Shown: positions 1-7,479, counted from the first letter of the stretch. The stretch: DNA of 29,331 bases from Sedimentitalea sp042687825 (GCF_042687825.1 NZ_JBHUQE010000029.1:1-29331), one strand, 5' to 3'. Program-made: numbers and translations. The notes: generated by a model from the sequence alone, not told the origin.

Positions 1-24
1 GTCGTGAGCAAAATCATCGAGTAG
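1..24 (+). CDS. C-terminal end of an unidentified gene (partial)
   Basis: Frame 1 reads VVSKIIE followed by a TAG stop at 22-24. A strong hairpin terminator follows 41 bases later, which is what the end of a plus-strand transcription unit would look like. Seven residues are too few to name a family. The call rests only on the open frame running off the window edge and on the terminator position, so it is tentative. Confidence 0.3.
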   Translation, partial: VVSKIIE

Positions 25-65
25 TCGGCAACCGCGCACCGGTCACGGTGCCTGCTGGAAATCAC

Positions 66-100
66 GAGGGCCGCGCGGTTGCGCGGCCCTCTGTGTTCTT
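66..100 (+). terminator. Rho-independent terminator of the upstream plus-strand gene
   Basis: An 11-bp perfect stem (66-76 pairing with 81-91) with the 4-base loop GGTT is followed by the T-rich stretch TGTGTTCTTGCTT. On the minus strand no T-run follows the stem, so it mainly serves the gene ending at 24. It lies between two convergent transcription units and may also slow transcription arriving from the binding-protein gene. Confidence 0.7.
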
Positions 101-152
101 GCTTGTGCCCCTGTCGCGGCAGGTCTTGGATCGGCCCCGCCCATGCGTGGCG

Positions 153-1160
153 CTACTGGATGATCGCGCTTTCCCATTCCATGATGAAGGTCTGCCGCTT
201 GAGGCGGTCCAGATAGGTCATCAATCCGGGCTCCAGGGTGATTGTCGCAAATTGTGACTTGTTCGCAGCGGTCGTCAGGGCCGGCAGCGGCCCGCCCGAC
301 GCACCGGCGGTCTGCCAGCGCGAGGACGTCAGGTGGCGTAGAAACGCCTTGGCGGGTTCCGGGTTCGGCGCGGCCTTGGCAACAAAGGCCGTGCGCATCA
401 TTGTGGTGGGAAAATCCGACGGCAGGATCACCGCGATATCGTCGGCCGCATCCGCCCGCGCTGACGCGTAACTGGCCAACACGTTGTAGGCGACCGCAAT
501 GTCGCCGCGCACCAGGTCCCGGATCATGTCGCCCGAGCAGCAATAGAGGCGGCTGCCGAGACCGCCCATCACTTCGGTCAGGCGCCAATAGGTTTCCGAA
601 GCCCGTGCATCCTGCGTGGCAAACAGGTACCCCAACCCGGATTCGCGCACGTCATAGGTGCCCAGACGACCGCGAAACAGCTCCGGATTGGCCCGCAGAA
701 CCTCGATCAATTGCTGTCGCGACCGCGGGATCGGCAGGGTCTGAAACGCCGCCTTGTTGATGACGATCGCCGCCGGTTCCCGGGTAAAGCCGAACAGGCT
801 GTGCCGCCACTGCGCCCAGTCGGGATGTACGATATCGGGAACCTGCTGCGCAAATCCGTCATTGACCAGTTTCAGCTGCAGGTCCATCGCGCTGGAGATC
901 ACCAGATCGAACCGGTCCGGCGCGGCGCGAAAGACCGTGTCCGTCGCTGTCGACCCGGTCACCAGATATTCGATGCTGACCCCGGGGTTGCCGGCAAGAA
1001 AGCTGTCGATGATCGGCGCGAACACGGCAATATCGGTGCTGGAAATCACCCGCAGGGTCGGCCCATCTCCGGACCCGGCGAAGACCTGCCGTTCCTCCCA
1101 TTCCGTCGCGCCGGCCATCGCCGCCCAACACCAGGCGATCAAAAGGACAAGGTTACGCAT
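153..1160 (-). CDS. Periplasmic ABC-type (PgtC/AfuA-like) solute-binding protein, probable accessory sensor of the adjacent kinase
   Basis: This is a 335-residue protein with a short hydrophobic N-terminus ending in AMAGA (about residues 1-18) that fits a Sec signal peptide, so the mature protein should be periplasmic. The body resembles iron/phosphoglycerate-type extracellular solute-binding proteins (a TLRVISSTDIAVFAPIID start, a YNVLASYA segment, and a late AFLRHLTS segment). No permease or ATPase genes are adjacent. Instead its ATG lies inside the end of the sensor-kinase gene (22-base overlap, 1139-1160), which points to translational coupling. In Salmonella, PgtC is a binding protein of this kind that modulates the PgtB kinase. 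By analogy, and as inference, this protein may present a ligand to the neighbouring kinase rather than feed a transporter. The ligand is unknown. Confidence 0.75.
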   Translation of the reverse strand: MRNLVLLIAWCWAAMAGATEWEERQVFAGSGDGPTLRVISSTDIAVFAPIIDSFLAGNPGVSIEYLVTGSTATDTVFRAAPDRFDLVISSAMDLQLKLVNDGFAQQVPDIVHPDWAQWRHSLFGFTREPAAIVINKAAFQTLPIPRSRQQLIEVLRANPELFRGRLGTYDVRESGLGYLFATQDARASETYWRLTEVMGGLGSRLYCCSGDMIRDLVRGDIAVAYNVLASYASARADAADDIAVILPSDFPTTMMRTAFVAKAAPNPEPAKAFLRHLTSSRWQTAGASGGPLPALTTAANKSQFATITLEPGLMTYLDRLKRQTFIMEWESAIIQ

Positions 1161-2509
1161 GCGCCCCCCTTCGGGTTGTGGCCAAGGATCAGCCGGCCGC
1201 CATGTGCCGCCGCCACGTCGCGGGCGATGGTCAGGCCCAGTCCCGAGCCGATGGTGCCGCTTGCGTTGCGGCCACGGGCAAATCTTTCCGACAGCGCGTC
1301 GATCTCGTCCGGCGCAAAGCCGGGTCCCTGATCCGAGACGTCCAGCGCCGGGGCAGGATCAGACCGTACTACCAACGTGATCGCGCTTTCTCCGGGTGAG
1401 TATTTCAGGGCATTATCTACAAGATTGCGCACTGCGTTCTGCAAAAGAATCGGATCACCGGTCATCGGGACCGTGGCATCGCCGCCCAGCCGCAACGCGA
1501 TGTCCTTCATTTCCGCGATCGGGGTCAGCCGGTCGACGACCTCTTGCACCAGCGCGACCAGATCCAGCGGACGACGTTGCAGTTGCTCGGCCCGGAACGT
1601 GATCATGGCATGATCCAGCAACTGGCCCGCCGCCCGCGAGCTTTCGTCAATGGCCCGGATCATCGCCTTGAGCGCCTGCCGGTTTTCTTGTTTCTCAACC
1701 CGTTGCAGGGTGGTTTCCGCGTGCGAGCGTACCGTCGCAAGCGGTGTGCGGACCCGGTGCGCCGCTTCGGCGATGAAATCCTCGGAGCGGTTGAGCGATT
1801 GCCCGAGACGGTTCATCAGGTGGTTCAGCGCGGATACCAGCGGTGCCATTTCGGCCGGAACCGGCTTGGCGATCGGGCGCATGTCCTGCGGCCCGCGCTG
1901 GGCCACCGAGTCGGCCAGACGCCGCAGGGGGCCGATGGTCGCCGCTGTGGCCCAGAATGACAGCAAAGCGGCCAGGACGAAAAAGCAAGCTCCGAAAATC
2001 AGTGCATTGCGTGAAATCTGTCTGAGTATACCCGAGAGGTCATCCTGCGTTTGGGCCACCGAGACCGTTATCCGGGTTCGCAGGGTCGCGCCGACCAGAT
2101 CGCGCGAGGCGGTGACCTGCCGCACGGTCTCGTCTCGGAAATCGACGGTGCGGAAGCGGCTGCCCGTCACCGTAGGCTGGTCCGGCAGGGGCAGATCCGA
2201 ATAACCGGACAACACCGTGCCATCCTGGCTGATGACGTAGAAAATCCGGTCGTCGGACTGGGTGCCGAGCATGGAAAACGAAGCATAGGGAAAGTCCAGT
2301 TCGATGTTTCCTTCCCGGATGATTGCAGCGTCCAGAATCGAAGTCGCGGATGCGTTGAGGATATTGTCCTGGCTTTGTTGAGCAATCTGGGCCGCAAATC
2401 CGCGGACGACAAAGAACAGCACAACAGTCAGGATCGCGGCGCCACCAATCAGCGAGATGGTCAACCGGCCGCGCAGAGACCCCGATGTTAGAACCGGCTC
2501 AGACATCAT
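1139..2509 (-). CDS. TctE-like membrane sensor histidine kinase
   Basis: The protein has 456 residues and two membrane segments, about residues 16-37 and 168-190, enclosing a periplasmic region of about 130 residues like the 2CSK_N sensor domain of TctE kinases. A HAMP-like linker follows. The H-box AAHRVRTPLATVR places the phospho-acceptor at His251. The N-box is RNLVDNALKY (Asn362/Asn366), the G1 box DQGPGF is near 393-398, and the G2 box GSGLGLTIA is near 421-429, so all catalytic parts are present. Its start (MM, 2504-2509) overlaps the stop of the regulator gene and its end overlaps the binding-protein gene, so the three form one tight operon. Given the divergent tctCBA genes, it most likely senses a carboxylate. 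The name tctE would be reasonable, but the substrate is unproven. Confidence 0.9.
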   Translation of the reverse strand: MMSEPVLTSGSLRGRLTISLIGGAAILTVVLFFVVRGFAAQIAQQSQDNILNASATSILDAAIIREGNIELDFPYASFSMLGTQSDDRIFYVISQDGTVLSGYSDLPLPDQPTVTGSRFRTVDFRDETVRQVTASRDLVGATLRTRITVSVAQTQDDLSGILRQISRNALIFGACFFVLAALLSFWATAATIGPLRRLADSVAQRGPQDMRPIAKPVPAEMAPLVSALNHLMNRLGQSLNRSEDFIAEAAHRVRTPLATVRSHAETTLQRVEKQENRQALKAMIRAIDESSRAAGQLLDHAMITFRAEQLQRRPLDLVALVQEVVDRLTPIAEMKDIALRLGGDATVPMTGDPILLQNAVRNLVDNALKYSPGESAITLVVRSDPAPALDVSDQGPGFAPDEIDALSERFARGRNASGTIGSGLGLTIARDVAAAHGGRLILGHNPKGGACVTLSF

Positions 2510-3164
2510 CCAGGCGGTATCCCAGGCCGCGATGGGTGCTGATCTTCAGTCCTGAGTTTTCAAGATGTTTGCGCAGGCGCGCGACATAGACCTCGACCGC
2601 GTTTTCGGACACGTCGTCATCATAAGAGTACAGTCGGTCGACCAGTTTCTGCTTCGAGAATATGCGGCCAGGCGCATTGAACAGCAGTTCCAAAAGCCGC
2701 AACTCGCGATTGCGCAGATTGATCGCCTTTCCGGCGACGGTCAGATGCCCTGCGACCGGGTCCAGGATCGCGTCGCCGCGGCGGATGACGGTCTGGGCCG
2801 CGCCAGATCTGCGGCGCAACACGGCGCGGCAACGCGCCTGCAGTTCGGCATGATCGAACGGCTTGGTGACATAGTCATCGGCGCCGAGATCAAGCAGGCC
2901 GATTCTGTCAGAAACCTGCGAACGCGCGGTCAGCACGATGACCGGTGTATCGCCGCGGCCGGCGCGATGGCGGGTCAGAAAGTCGCGACCGTCGCCATCA
3001 GGCAGCATGATGTCCAACAGGATCAAATCATAGTCACCGGTTTCCGAGAAAGCGATCGCATCGGATAAATTCGGCGCATGATCAATGACATGACCATCCA
3101 ACTGCATGCGCGTCAGGATCGCCTCGGCCAGAGCCAGATTGTCTTCGATCAGCAGGAATTTCAT
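2499..3164 (-). CDS. OmpR/PhoB-family response regulator (TctD-like)
   Basis: I chose the ATG at 3162-3164, giving 221 residues beginning MKFLLIEDN. The open frame extends further upstream, but that part lacks family similarity and would run across the divergent promoter region. The receiver domain shows the acidic pair Glu7/Asp8, phospho-acceptor Asp51 in LLDIMLP, Thr79 in LTA, and Lys101 in TKPF. The C-terminal half is a winged-helix DNA-binding domain (NAVEVYVARLRKHLE followed by THRGLGYRL). The stop overlaps the kinase start. The gene is divergent from tctC with 105 bases between the start codons. Direct repeats there (3190-3224) are the probable binding site. In Salmonella, tctD-tctE are similarly divergent from tctCBA, and the same arrangement here supports control of the transporter. 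Confidence 0.92.
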   Translation of the reverse strand: MKFLLIEDNLALAEAILTRMQLDGHVIDHAPNLSDAIAFSETGDYDLILLDIMLPDGDGRDFLTRHRAGRGDTPVIVLTARSQVSDRIGLLDLGADDYVTKPFDHAELQARCRAVLRRRSGAAQTVIRRGDAILDPVAGHLTVAGKAINLRNRELRLLELLFNAPGRIFSKQKLVDRLYSYDDDVSENAVEVYVARLRKHLENSGLKISTHRGLGYRLDDV

Positions 3165-3189
3165 CGGGTGTCCCCGGATTCTTCGGCCA

Positions 3190-3224
3190 TGACAGGTTTG
3201 TGTCAGGTTTCCATGGTCAGGTTC
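3190..3224. promoter_or_regulatory. Candidate operator: three CAGGTT direct repeats between regulator and tctC
   Basis: The hexamer CAGGTT occurs at 3193-3198, 3204-3209 and 3218-3223. The first two copies extend to TGACAGGTTTG and TGTCAGGTTTC, exactly 11 bp apart, and the third is 14 bp further on. OmpR/PhoB-type regulators typically bind tandem repeats spaced about one helical turn (11 bp), so this fits a site for the neighbouring response regulator. It lies between the two divergent start codons and could control both units. I could not identify convincing -35/-10 elements. Confidence 0.5.
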
Positions 3225-3269
3225 TGCAACTGTGCCGGCTTGCGGTCGGTTGTCAAATGGGAGGGAAAC

Positions 3270-4256
3270 ATGACGACATTCAAACTGGGCCGTCGCGCGC
3301 TGCTGGCCGGCGCCGTAGCGACGCTGGGTTTTGCAGCCCCCGCCGTGGCGGATGGTCACAAGGTTCTGGACAGCATTCACTTTCTGATCCCCGGCGGGGC
3401 CGGCGGCGGCTGGGACGGAACCGCGCGTGGCACCGGCGAGGCGCTGACCGGCGCGGGCCTGGTGGGGACCGCGTCTTATGAGAACATGTCCGGAGGCGGC
3501 GGCGGCAAGGCGATCGGCTATCTGATCGAAAATGCCGATTCGAACCATGGCACCTTGATGGTCAACTCGACCCCCATCATCATCCGCTCGCTGACCGGCG
3601 TGTTCCCGCAGAACTTTCGCGATCTGACGCTGGTGGCCGGCACCATCGGCGACTATGCGGCGCTGGTTGTGAATGCCGACAGCGACATCGACGACATGGC
3701 AGGCCTGCTGGCGCGGTTCGACGCGGATCCGAATGCCACCGCGATCGGTGGTGGCTCGGTGCCTGGCGGCATGGACCACTTGGTTGCCGCGATGGCGATG
3801 GAAGCGGCGGGGAAGGACCCGCTGATGGTCAAGTACATCCCCTATGATGCAGGCGGCAAGGCCATGGCGGCGCTGCTGTCAGGTGAGATCGCCGCTTTGT
3901 CGACCGGCTTCTCGGAAGCGGTGGCGCTGGCCGAGGCGGGCGAAGTCAAGATCATCGGCGTCACCTCGGACGAGCGCGTGCCGGCCTATGAGGCCGCGCC
4001 GACCCTGAAGGAACAGGGTATCGACACGACCTTTGTCAACTGGCGCGGTTTCTTCGGTGCGCCCGGCCTGCCCGAAGAAAAGCTGGCTCTGTACCAGAAC
4101 GCCATCGCCAAGATGTATGAAACCGAAGAGTGGGAAACCGTGCGGACCCGCAACGGCTGGGTCAACATCCACAACTCGGGCGATGACTTCAAAGTCTTTC
4201 TGGAAAACCAGGAGAAGGTCATCGGTGACCTGATGAAGAAACTGGGATTTCTCTGA
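3270..4256 (+). CDS. tctC: TctC/Bug-family periplasmic binding receptor of a tripartite tricarboxylate transporter
   Basis: The start at 3270 is preceded by a strong GGGAGGGAAA ribosome-binding site (3259-3268). An upstream in-frame ATG would run across the putative operator and was rejected. The 328-residue product begins with a signal peptide (GRRALLAG, hydrophobic core, APAVA cleavage region near residue 27). The twin arginines could mean Tat export, but the motif is imperfect. The mature part has Bug-family hallmarks: an IPGGAGGGWDGTARG motif near the start, a SVPGGMDH segment, and a PYDAGGKAMAALLSGE segment. Such proteins bind carboxylates in the periplasm and deliver them to the TctA/TctB membrane complex. 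The residues alone do not identify the substrate. The gene is the first of tctCBA. Confidence 0.93.
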   Translation: MTTFKLGRRALLAGAVATLGFAAPAVADGHKVLDSIHFLIPGGAGGGWDGTARGTGEALTGAGLVGTASYENMSGGGGGKAIGYLIENADSNHGTLMVNSTPIIIRSLTGVFPQNFRDLTLVAGTIGDYAALVVNADSDIDDMAGLLARFDADPNATAIGGGSVPGGMDHLVAAMAMEAAGKDPLMVKYIPYDAGGKAMAALLSGEIAALSTGFSEAVALAEAGEVKIIGVTSDERVPAYEAAPTLKEQGIDTTFVNWRGFFGAPGLPEEKLALYQNAIAKMYETEEWETVRTRNGWVNIHNSGDDFKVFLENQEKVIGDLMKKLGFL

Positions 4257-4274
4257 AGATGCCCGCGGGCGGGT

Positions 4275-4294
4275 GCGAGGGGCCAGCCCCTCGC
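4275..4294 (+). terminator. Stem-loop just after tctC, possible partial terminator
   Basis: An 8-bp perfect stem (4275-4282 with 4287-4294) with the loop CCAG starts 18 bases after the tctC stop. No T-run follows, so it is not a classical terminator. It may instead protect the tctC message and allow higher expression of the receptor than of the two membrane subunits, which is commonly needed for binding-protein transporters. That role is inference. Confidence 0.35.
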
Positions 4295-4302
4295 GCTCCC
4301 CG

Positions 4303-4449
4303 AGGTATTTGCAGCAAGAGGAAGGGAGAACAGAAAGTTCCCCCTTCTGGAAGGTACACACCTTCCCCTTGCACGGTCATCGGCTCCTCAGCCTGTACCG
4401 TGACCTTGGGATAGCTTGAAACCGGTTAAAATTGTCTTTCCTCTTGCCG
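4303..4449 (+). repeat. Exact 147-bp direct repeat, copy 1
   Basis: Bases 4303-4449 are identical to 4451-4597. The single base between them is an N. Two perfect copies abutting an ambiguous base are best explained as two contig ends that share the same sequence but were joined without merging. Confidence 0.9.
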
Positions 4450-4450
4450 N
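4450..4450. other. Undetermined base (N) at a probable contig join
   Basis: This is the only ambiguous base in the window. It lies exactly at the junction of the two 147-bp copies, so it is probably a scaffold placeholder and not a real uncertain nucleotide. The true distance between tctC and tctB is therefore uncertain: it could be 148 bp shorter, or it could include unassembled sequence. Confidence 0.85.
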
Positions 4451-4597
4451 AGGTATTTGCAGCAAGAGGAAGGGAGAACAGAAAGTTCCCCCTTCTGGAA
4501 GGTACACACCTTCCCCTTGCACGGTCATCGGCTCCTCAGCCTGTACCGTGACCTTGGGATAGCTTGAAACCGGTTAAAATTGTCTTTCCTCTTGCCG
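4451..4597 (+). repeat. Exact 147-bp direct repeat, copy 2
   Basis: This is the second copy of the sequence at 4303-4449, running into the right-hand inverted end of the element. Only this copy continues into the CCGGAAATACCTCGGGG right end, and only the first copy is preceded by the CCCCG left end. That supports a single original element split at a contig boundary. Confidence 0.9.
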
Positions 4598-4684
4598 GAA
4601 ATACCTCGGGGGGCCGCCGAAGGCGGCGGGGCAGAGCCCCTTCCGGGGTCCGGCAAATGGAAAGAACCGCAAAGGAGACCTGAC

Positions 4685-5167
4685 ATGGCCCTGGATCGCT
4701 GGATTGCCTTCGTCATCCTCTGCGTGGCACTGGCCTATGCCTATGCCGCCTATTTCACCATGGACCAGGGGTTGCCGCCGTTCATGCAGCGCAACCCGAT
4801 CTGGCCCAGCACCTTTCCCAAGATTCTGTCGGTCCTGGCTATCCTGACCACGTTGGTGATCCTGTTCGGGCTGGAGAAAACCCCCGAAAAGGACCAGGCG
4901 CCGGACATCGACTATCGCCGTCTCGGCGATTACCACCTCTGGCAGGCGCTCGCGCTGCTGGCACTGATGGTGGCCTACGCGCTGTTGCTGCGACCCGCCG
5001 GTTTTCTGCTGGCCACTACGGGCTTTCTCACCTTCGGCGCGGTGATCCTGGGTGAGCGCAAATTCCACATCCTGCTGCCCGTCGCCATCGGGGCCACCGG
5101 CATCGTGTGGTATCTTGTCGAGCAGGTCCTGGGCATCTTCCTGCGCCCGCTGCCCTTCTTTCTCTGA
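4685..5167 (+). CDS. tctB: TctB-family small membrane subunit of the tricarboxylate transporter
   Basis: I chose the ATG at 4685 because AAGGAGA (4672-4678) sits at proper spacing, and the extra residues of the longer frame come from the repeat element and look non-coding. The 160-residue protein has about four hydrophobic helices: one at the N-terminus (WIAFVILCVALAYAYAAY), one around LSVLAILTTLVILFGL, and two in the C-terminal half. This matches the size and shape of TctB proteins. In TTT systems TctB is the poorly conserved small subunit that pairs with TctA in the inner membrane. It ends 11 bases before tctA, so the two are co-transcribed. Sequence identity within this family is low, so the call leans on context as well as topology. 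Confidence 0.88.
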   Translation: MALDRWIAFVILCVALAYAYAAYFTMDQGLPPFMQRNPIWPSTFPKILSVLAILTTLVILFGLEKTPEKDQAPDIDYRRLGDYHLWQALALLALMVAYALLLRPAGFLLATTGFLTFGAVILGERKFHILLPVAIGATGIVWYLVEQVLGIFLRPLPFFL

Positions 5168-5178
5168 GGAGTTGAGAC

Positions 5179-6690
5179 ATGCTTGAAGGACTTCTTATCG
5201 GCCTGCAGACGGCGCTGTCGTTGCAGAACCTATTGATGGTGATCGCGGGTTGCCTGATCGGAACATTCATCGGCATGTTGCCCGGCCTGGGGCCGATGTC
5301 GATCATCGCCATCATGATCCCCGTCGCCATCTCGATGGGCGATCCGTCGGCGGCGCTGATCCTATTGGCCGGGGTCTATTATGGCGCCATTTTCGGCGGC
5401 TCGACCTCGTCGATCCTTTTGAACGCGCCCGGCGTGGCGGGAACGGTCGCCAGCAGTTTCGACGGCTATCCTATGGCGCGCAAGGGGCAGGCGGGCAAGG
5501 CGCTGACCATCGCTGCCATCGCCAGTTTTGCCGGCGGCACGATTGGGGCGATCCTGCTTATGGTTTTTGCCCCGGCGCTGTCCTCGGTAGCACTTTTGTT
5601 CCATTCGGCGGAGTATTTCGCACTGATGGTGGTGGGCCTTTCGGCCATCGCGGCCTTTGCCGGCACCGGTCAGGTGGCCAAGGCGCTCCTGATGACGCTT
5701 TTGGGCCTGATCATGGCGACCGTGGGCGAAGGCGCGCTCTTCAACCTGCCGCGCTTCACCATGGGGATCATGGATTTGCAATCGGGCTTTGGTTTCATCA
5801 CGCTGGCCATGGCGATGTTTGCCCTGCCCGAGGCGCTGTTTCTTGTACTCAAGAAGCGCGAGATGAGCGAGGACGGCGGCAAGATCGAGAACCTGCGCAT
5901 CACCCGGCAAGAGGGCAGGGCCATCGCGCCGGTGATCGGGCGGCAATCGCTGCAAGGCTTCTTCATCGGGGTGCTGCCCGGGGCCGGCGCCACCATCGCC
6001 TCGTTCCTCGGCTATGCGGTCGAACGCAACATTGCCTCCAAGGAAGAGCAGGAGGAATTCGGCAAGGGGGCGATCAAGGGCCTGGCCGCGCCGGAATCGG
6101 CCAATAACGCGGCCTGCACCGGTTCTTTCGTGCCGCTGTTGACGCTGGGCATTCCCGGTTCCGGTACCACTGCGATCCTGCTGGGCGCGCTGATCGCGCT
6201 GAACGTGACGCCGGGACCGCGCCTGATGATCGACGAGCCGCAGGTTTTCTGGGCAGTGATCATGTCGATGTTCATCGGCAATCTGGTGCTTTTGGTCCTG
6301 AACCTGCCGCTGATCCCCTATATCGCCAAGGTTCTGACGATCCCGCGCAACTACCTGATCCCGTTCATTCTGTTTTTTACCCTCATGGGGGCCTATATCG
6401 GTCAGAACAACGCCACAGAACTGCTGATCCTTGTGGGGTTCGGCATCTGCGCCACGGCGCTGAAATTCGCCGACTACCCGCTGGCGCCCCTGCTGATCGG
6501 GTTTATCCTGGGCGGTATGATGGAGAACAACTTTGCCCGGTCCATGCAGCTCTATGACGGTATCGGCTTCATCATCGACCGCCCGATGACTCTGGGGTTG
6601 CTGGTGATCGCCGCTCTGCTGGTGGTTTTGCCGAGCTATCGCGCCCGTCGCGCCCGCGCCCGTGCCGCCGGGATCGCCGAAGGCGACTGA
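5179..6690 (+). CDS. tctA: TctA-family large membrane subunit of the tricarboxylate transporter
   Basis: This is a 503-residue, strongly hydrophobic protein with about 11-12 predicted membrane helices. It has the glycine/proline-rich signatures of TctA: PGLGPMSIIAIMIP near the start, YYGAIFGGSTSSILLNAPG around residues 72-90, and a second related GIPGSGTTAILLGAL region in the middle, reflecting the internal repeat of the family. Length is typical (about 500). TctA forms the sodium- or proton-coupled transport channel that receives substrate from TctC. GAGGAG at 5166-5171 gives a good ribosome-binding site. It closes the tctCBA operon, and the basic tail (RARRARARAAG) is cytoplasmic-looking. 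Confidence 0.95.
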   Translation: MLEGLLIGLQTALSLQNLLMVIAGCLIGTFIGMLPGLGPMSIIAIMIPVAISMGDPSAALILLAGVYYGAIFGGSTSSILLNAPGVAGTVASSFDGYPMARKGQAGKALTIAAIASFAGGTIGAILLMVFAPALSSVALLFHSAEYFALMVVGLSAIAAFAGTGQVAKALLMTLLGLIMATVGEGALFNLPRFTMGIMDLQSGFGFITLAMAMFALPEALFLVLKKREMSEDGGKIENLRITRQEGRAIAPVIGRQSLQGFFIGVLPGAGATIASFLGYAVERNIASKEEQEEFGKGAIKGLAAPESANNAACTGSFVPLLTLGIPGSGTTAILLGALIALNVTPGPRLMIDEPQVFWAVIMSMFIGNLVLLVLNLPLIPYIAKVLTIPRNYLIPFILFFTLMGAYIGQNNATELLILVGFGICATALKFADYPLAPLLIGFILGGMMENNFARSMQLYDGIGFIIDRPMTLGLLVIAALLVVLPSYRARRARARAAGIAEGD

Positions 6691-6734
6691 AACACCAAGG
6701 CAGGGGCGTGGCGAAGAATGCCAGGGAGGGCACC

Positions 6735-6772
6735 GGGCGCGGATATGCTGGACAATGGCGTGATCCGCGCCC
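6735..6772. promoter_or_regulatory. Long inverted repeat between tctA and the acetyltransferase gene
   Basis: A perfect 10-bp inverted repeat (6735-6744 with 6763-6772) encloses an 18-base spacer. A further GGAGG/CCTCC pair lies outside it (6725-6729 with 6775-6779). There is no T-run, so it is not a typical terminator. It could be an mRNA stem-loop at the end of tctCBA or an operator for the downstream gene. Confidence 0.35.
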
Positions 6773-6801
6773 AACCTCCGGGAACAGATAACGAGGCCCC
6801 G

Positions 6802-7461
6802 ATGACCGCACCGACCGCCCTGCCACCCGCCGACACCGAATACCCGGTGCGCCTGCCCGATGGATCGCGCCATGCCGGTACGGTCTATCTGCGCGCCGTG
6901 CTGGACCATCCCCGCATAGCGGTGGGTGCGCACAGCTATGCCAGCAGTTTCGATCCGCCGGAGGACTGGGCGGCGCGGCTGGCGCCCTATCTTTTTCCGG
7001 ACAGCCGCGAAAGGTTGGTCATTGGCCGTTTCTGCCAGATCGCGCACGGGGCGACCTTTGTCACCGCGTCGGCCAATCATCCGATGGACGGGTTCTCGAC
7101 CTATCCGTTCTCGATCTTCGATCCCGCCACGATGGGGGACTACGCGGATCTGGCGTTGCTGCATGGCGATACGGTGATCGGCAACGATGTCTGGATCGGC
7201 TATGGCGCGCTGATCCTGCCCGGCGTCACCATCGGCGATGGCGCGATCGTCGGGGCCGGCGCGGTGGTGGCCGCGGATGTGGCCCCGTATGGCGTGGTCG
7301 CTGGCAATCCGGCGCGCCGGGTCCGGGACCGGTTTGCACCCGAGGTCGTCGCGCGCCTGTTGGAATTGCGTTGGTGGGACTGGCCCGCCGAGCATATCGC
7401 CCGGCATCGCGCCGTGATCGAGGCCGCGGATATCGACCGGTTGTCCGCGGCTGCCCCCTGA
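6802..7461 (+). CDS. Xenobiotic/CatB-type hexapeptide-repeat acetyltransferase
   Basis: The start at 6802 (MTAPTALPP) gives 219 residues, normal for this family. An in-frame ATG at 6718 would add residues across the inverted repeat and lacks support. The only nearby Shine-Dalgarno-like bases are the weak CGAGG (6792-6796). The core contains the XAT active-site region SANHPMDG (His as catalytic base) followed by FSTYPF. It continues into left-handed beta-helix hexapeptides: IGNDVWIGYGALILPGVTIGDG, then IVGAGAVVAADV and the AGNPARRVRDRF ending. Proteins of this group transfer acetyl from acetyl-CoA to hydroxyl groups. Despite the family name, chromosomal copies in environmental bacteria are not reliable evidence of chloramphenicol or streptogramin resistance. 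The acceptor here is unknown. Confidence 0.85.
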   Translation: MTAPTALPPADTEYPVRLPDGSRHAGTVYLRAVLDHPRIAVGAHSYASSFDPPEDWAARLAPYLFPDSRERLVIGRFCQIAHGATFVTASANHPMDGFSTYPFSIFDPATMGDYADLALLHGDTVIGNDVWIGYGALILPGVTIGDGAIVGAGAVVAADVAPYGVVAGNPARRVRDRFAPEVVARLLELRWWDWPAEHIARHRAVIEAADIDRLSAAAP

Positions 7462-7479
7462 GCGGCGCAGGTCGAACGG

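Larger units (their letters stand above)
4298..4611. repeat. Inverted-repeat (MITE/BIME-like) intergenic element, distorted by an assembly duplication
   Basis: The left end (4298-4325) and the reverse complement of the right end (4611-4584) match at 25 of 28 positions, both starting CCCCGAGGTATTT. Between them lie nested hairpins, for example a 7-bp stem with an ACAC loop (4349-4366) and CACGGT/ACCGTG arms (4372-4402). If the duplicated 147 bp and the N are collapsed, the element is about 166 bp. Terminal inverted repeats with a folded non-coding core and no open frame suggest a MITE or a paired REP unit. No target-site duplication is evident. It sits in the tctC-tctB spacer and may affect transcript stability. 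Confidence 0.55.

Noticed and set aside
3165..3779. N-terminal extension of the response regulator reading frame
   Set aside because: It would run through the divergent promoter and the start of tctC; the receiver domain begins properly at MKFLLIEDN.
5362..7407. A 681-codon minus-strand frame across tctA and the acetyltransferase
   Set aside because: It spans two genes of clear identity on the other strand and has shadow-type composition.
6802..7461. Chloramphenicol or streptogramin resistance gene
   Set aside because: The family is CatB-like, but the substrate cannot be inferred, and the chromosomal context is not that of a resistance element.
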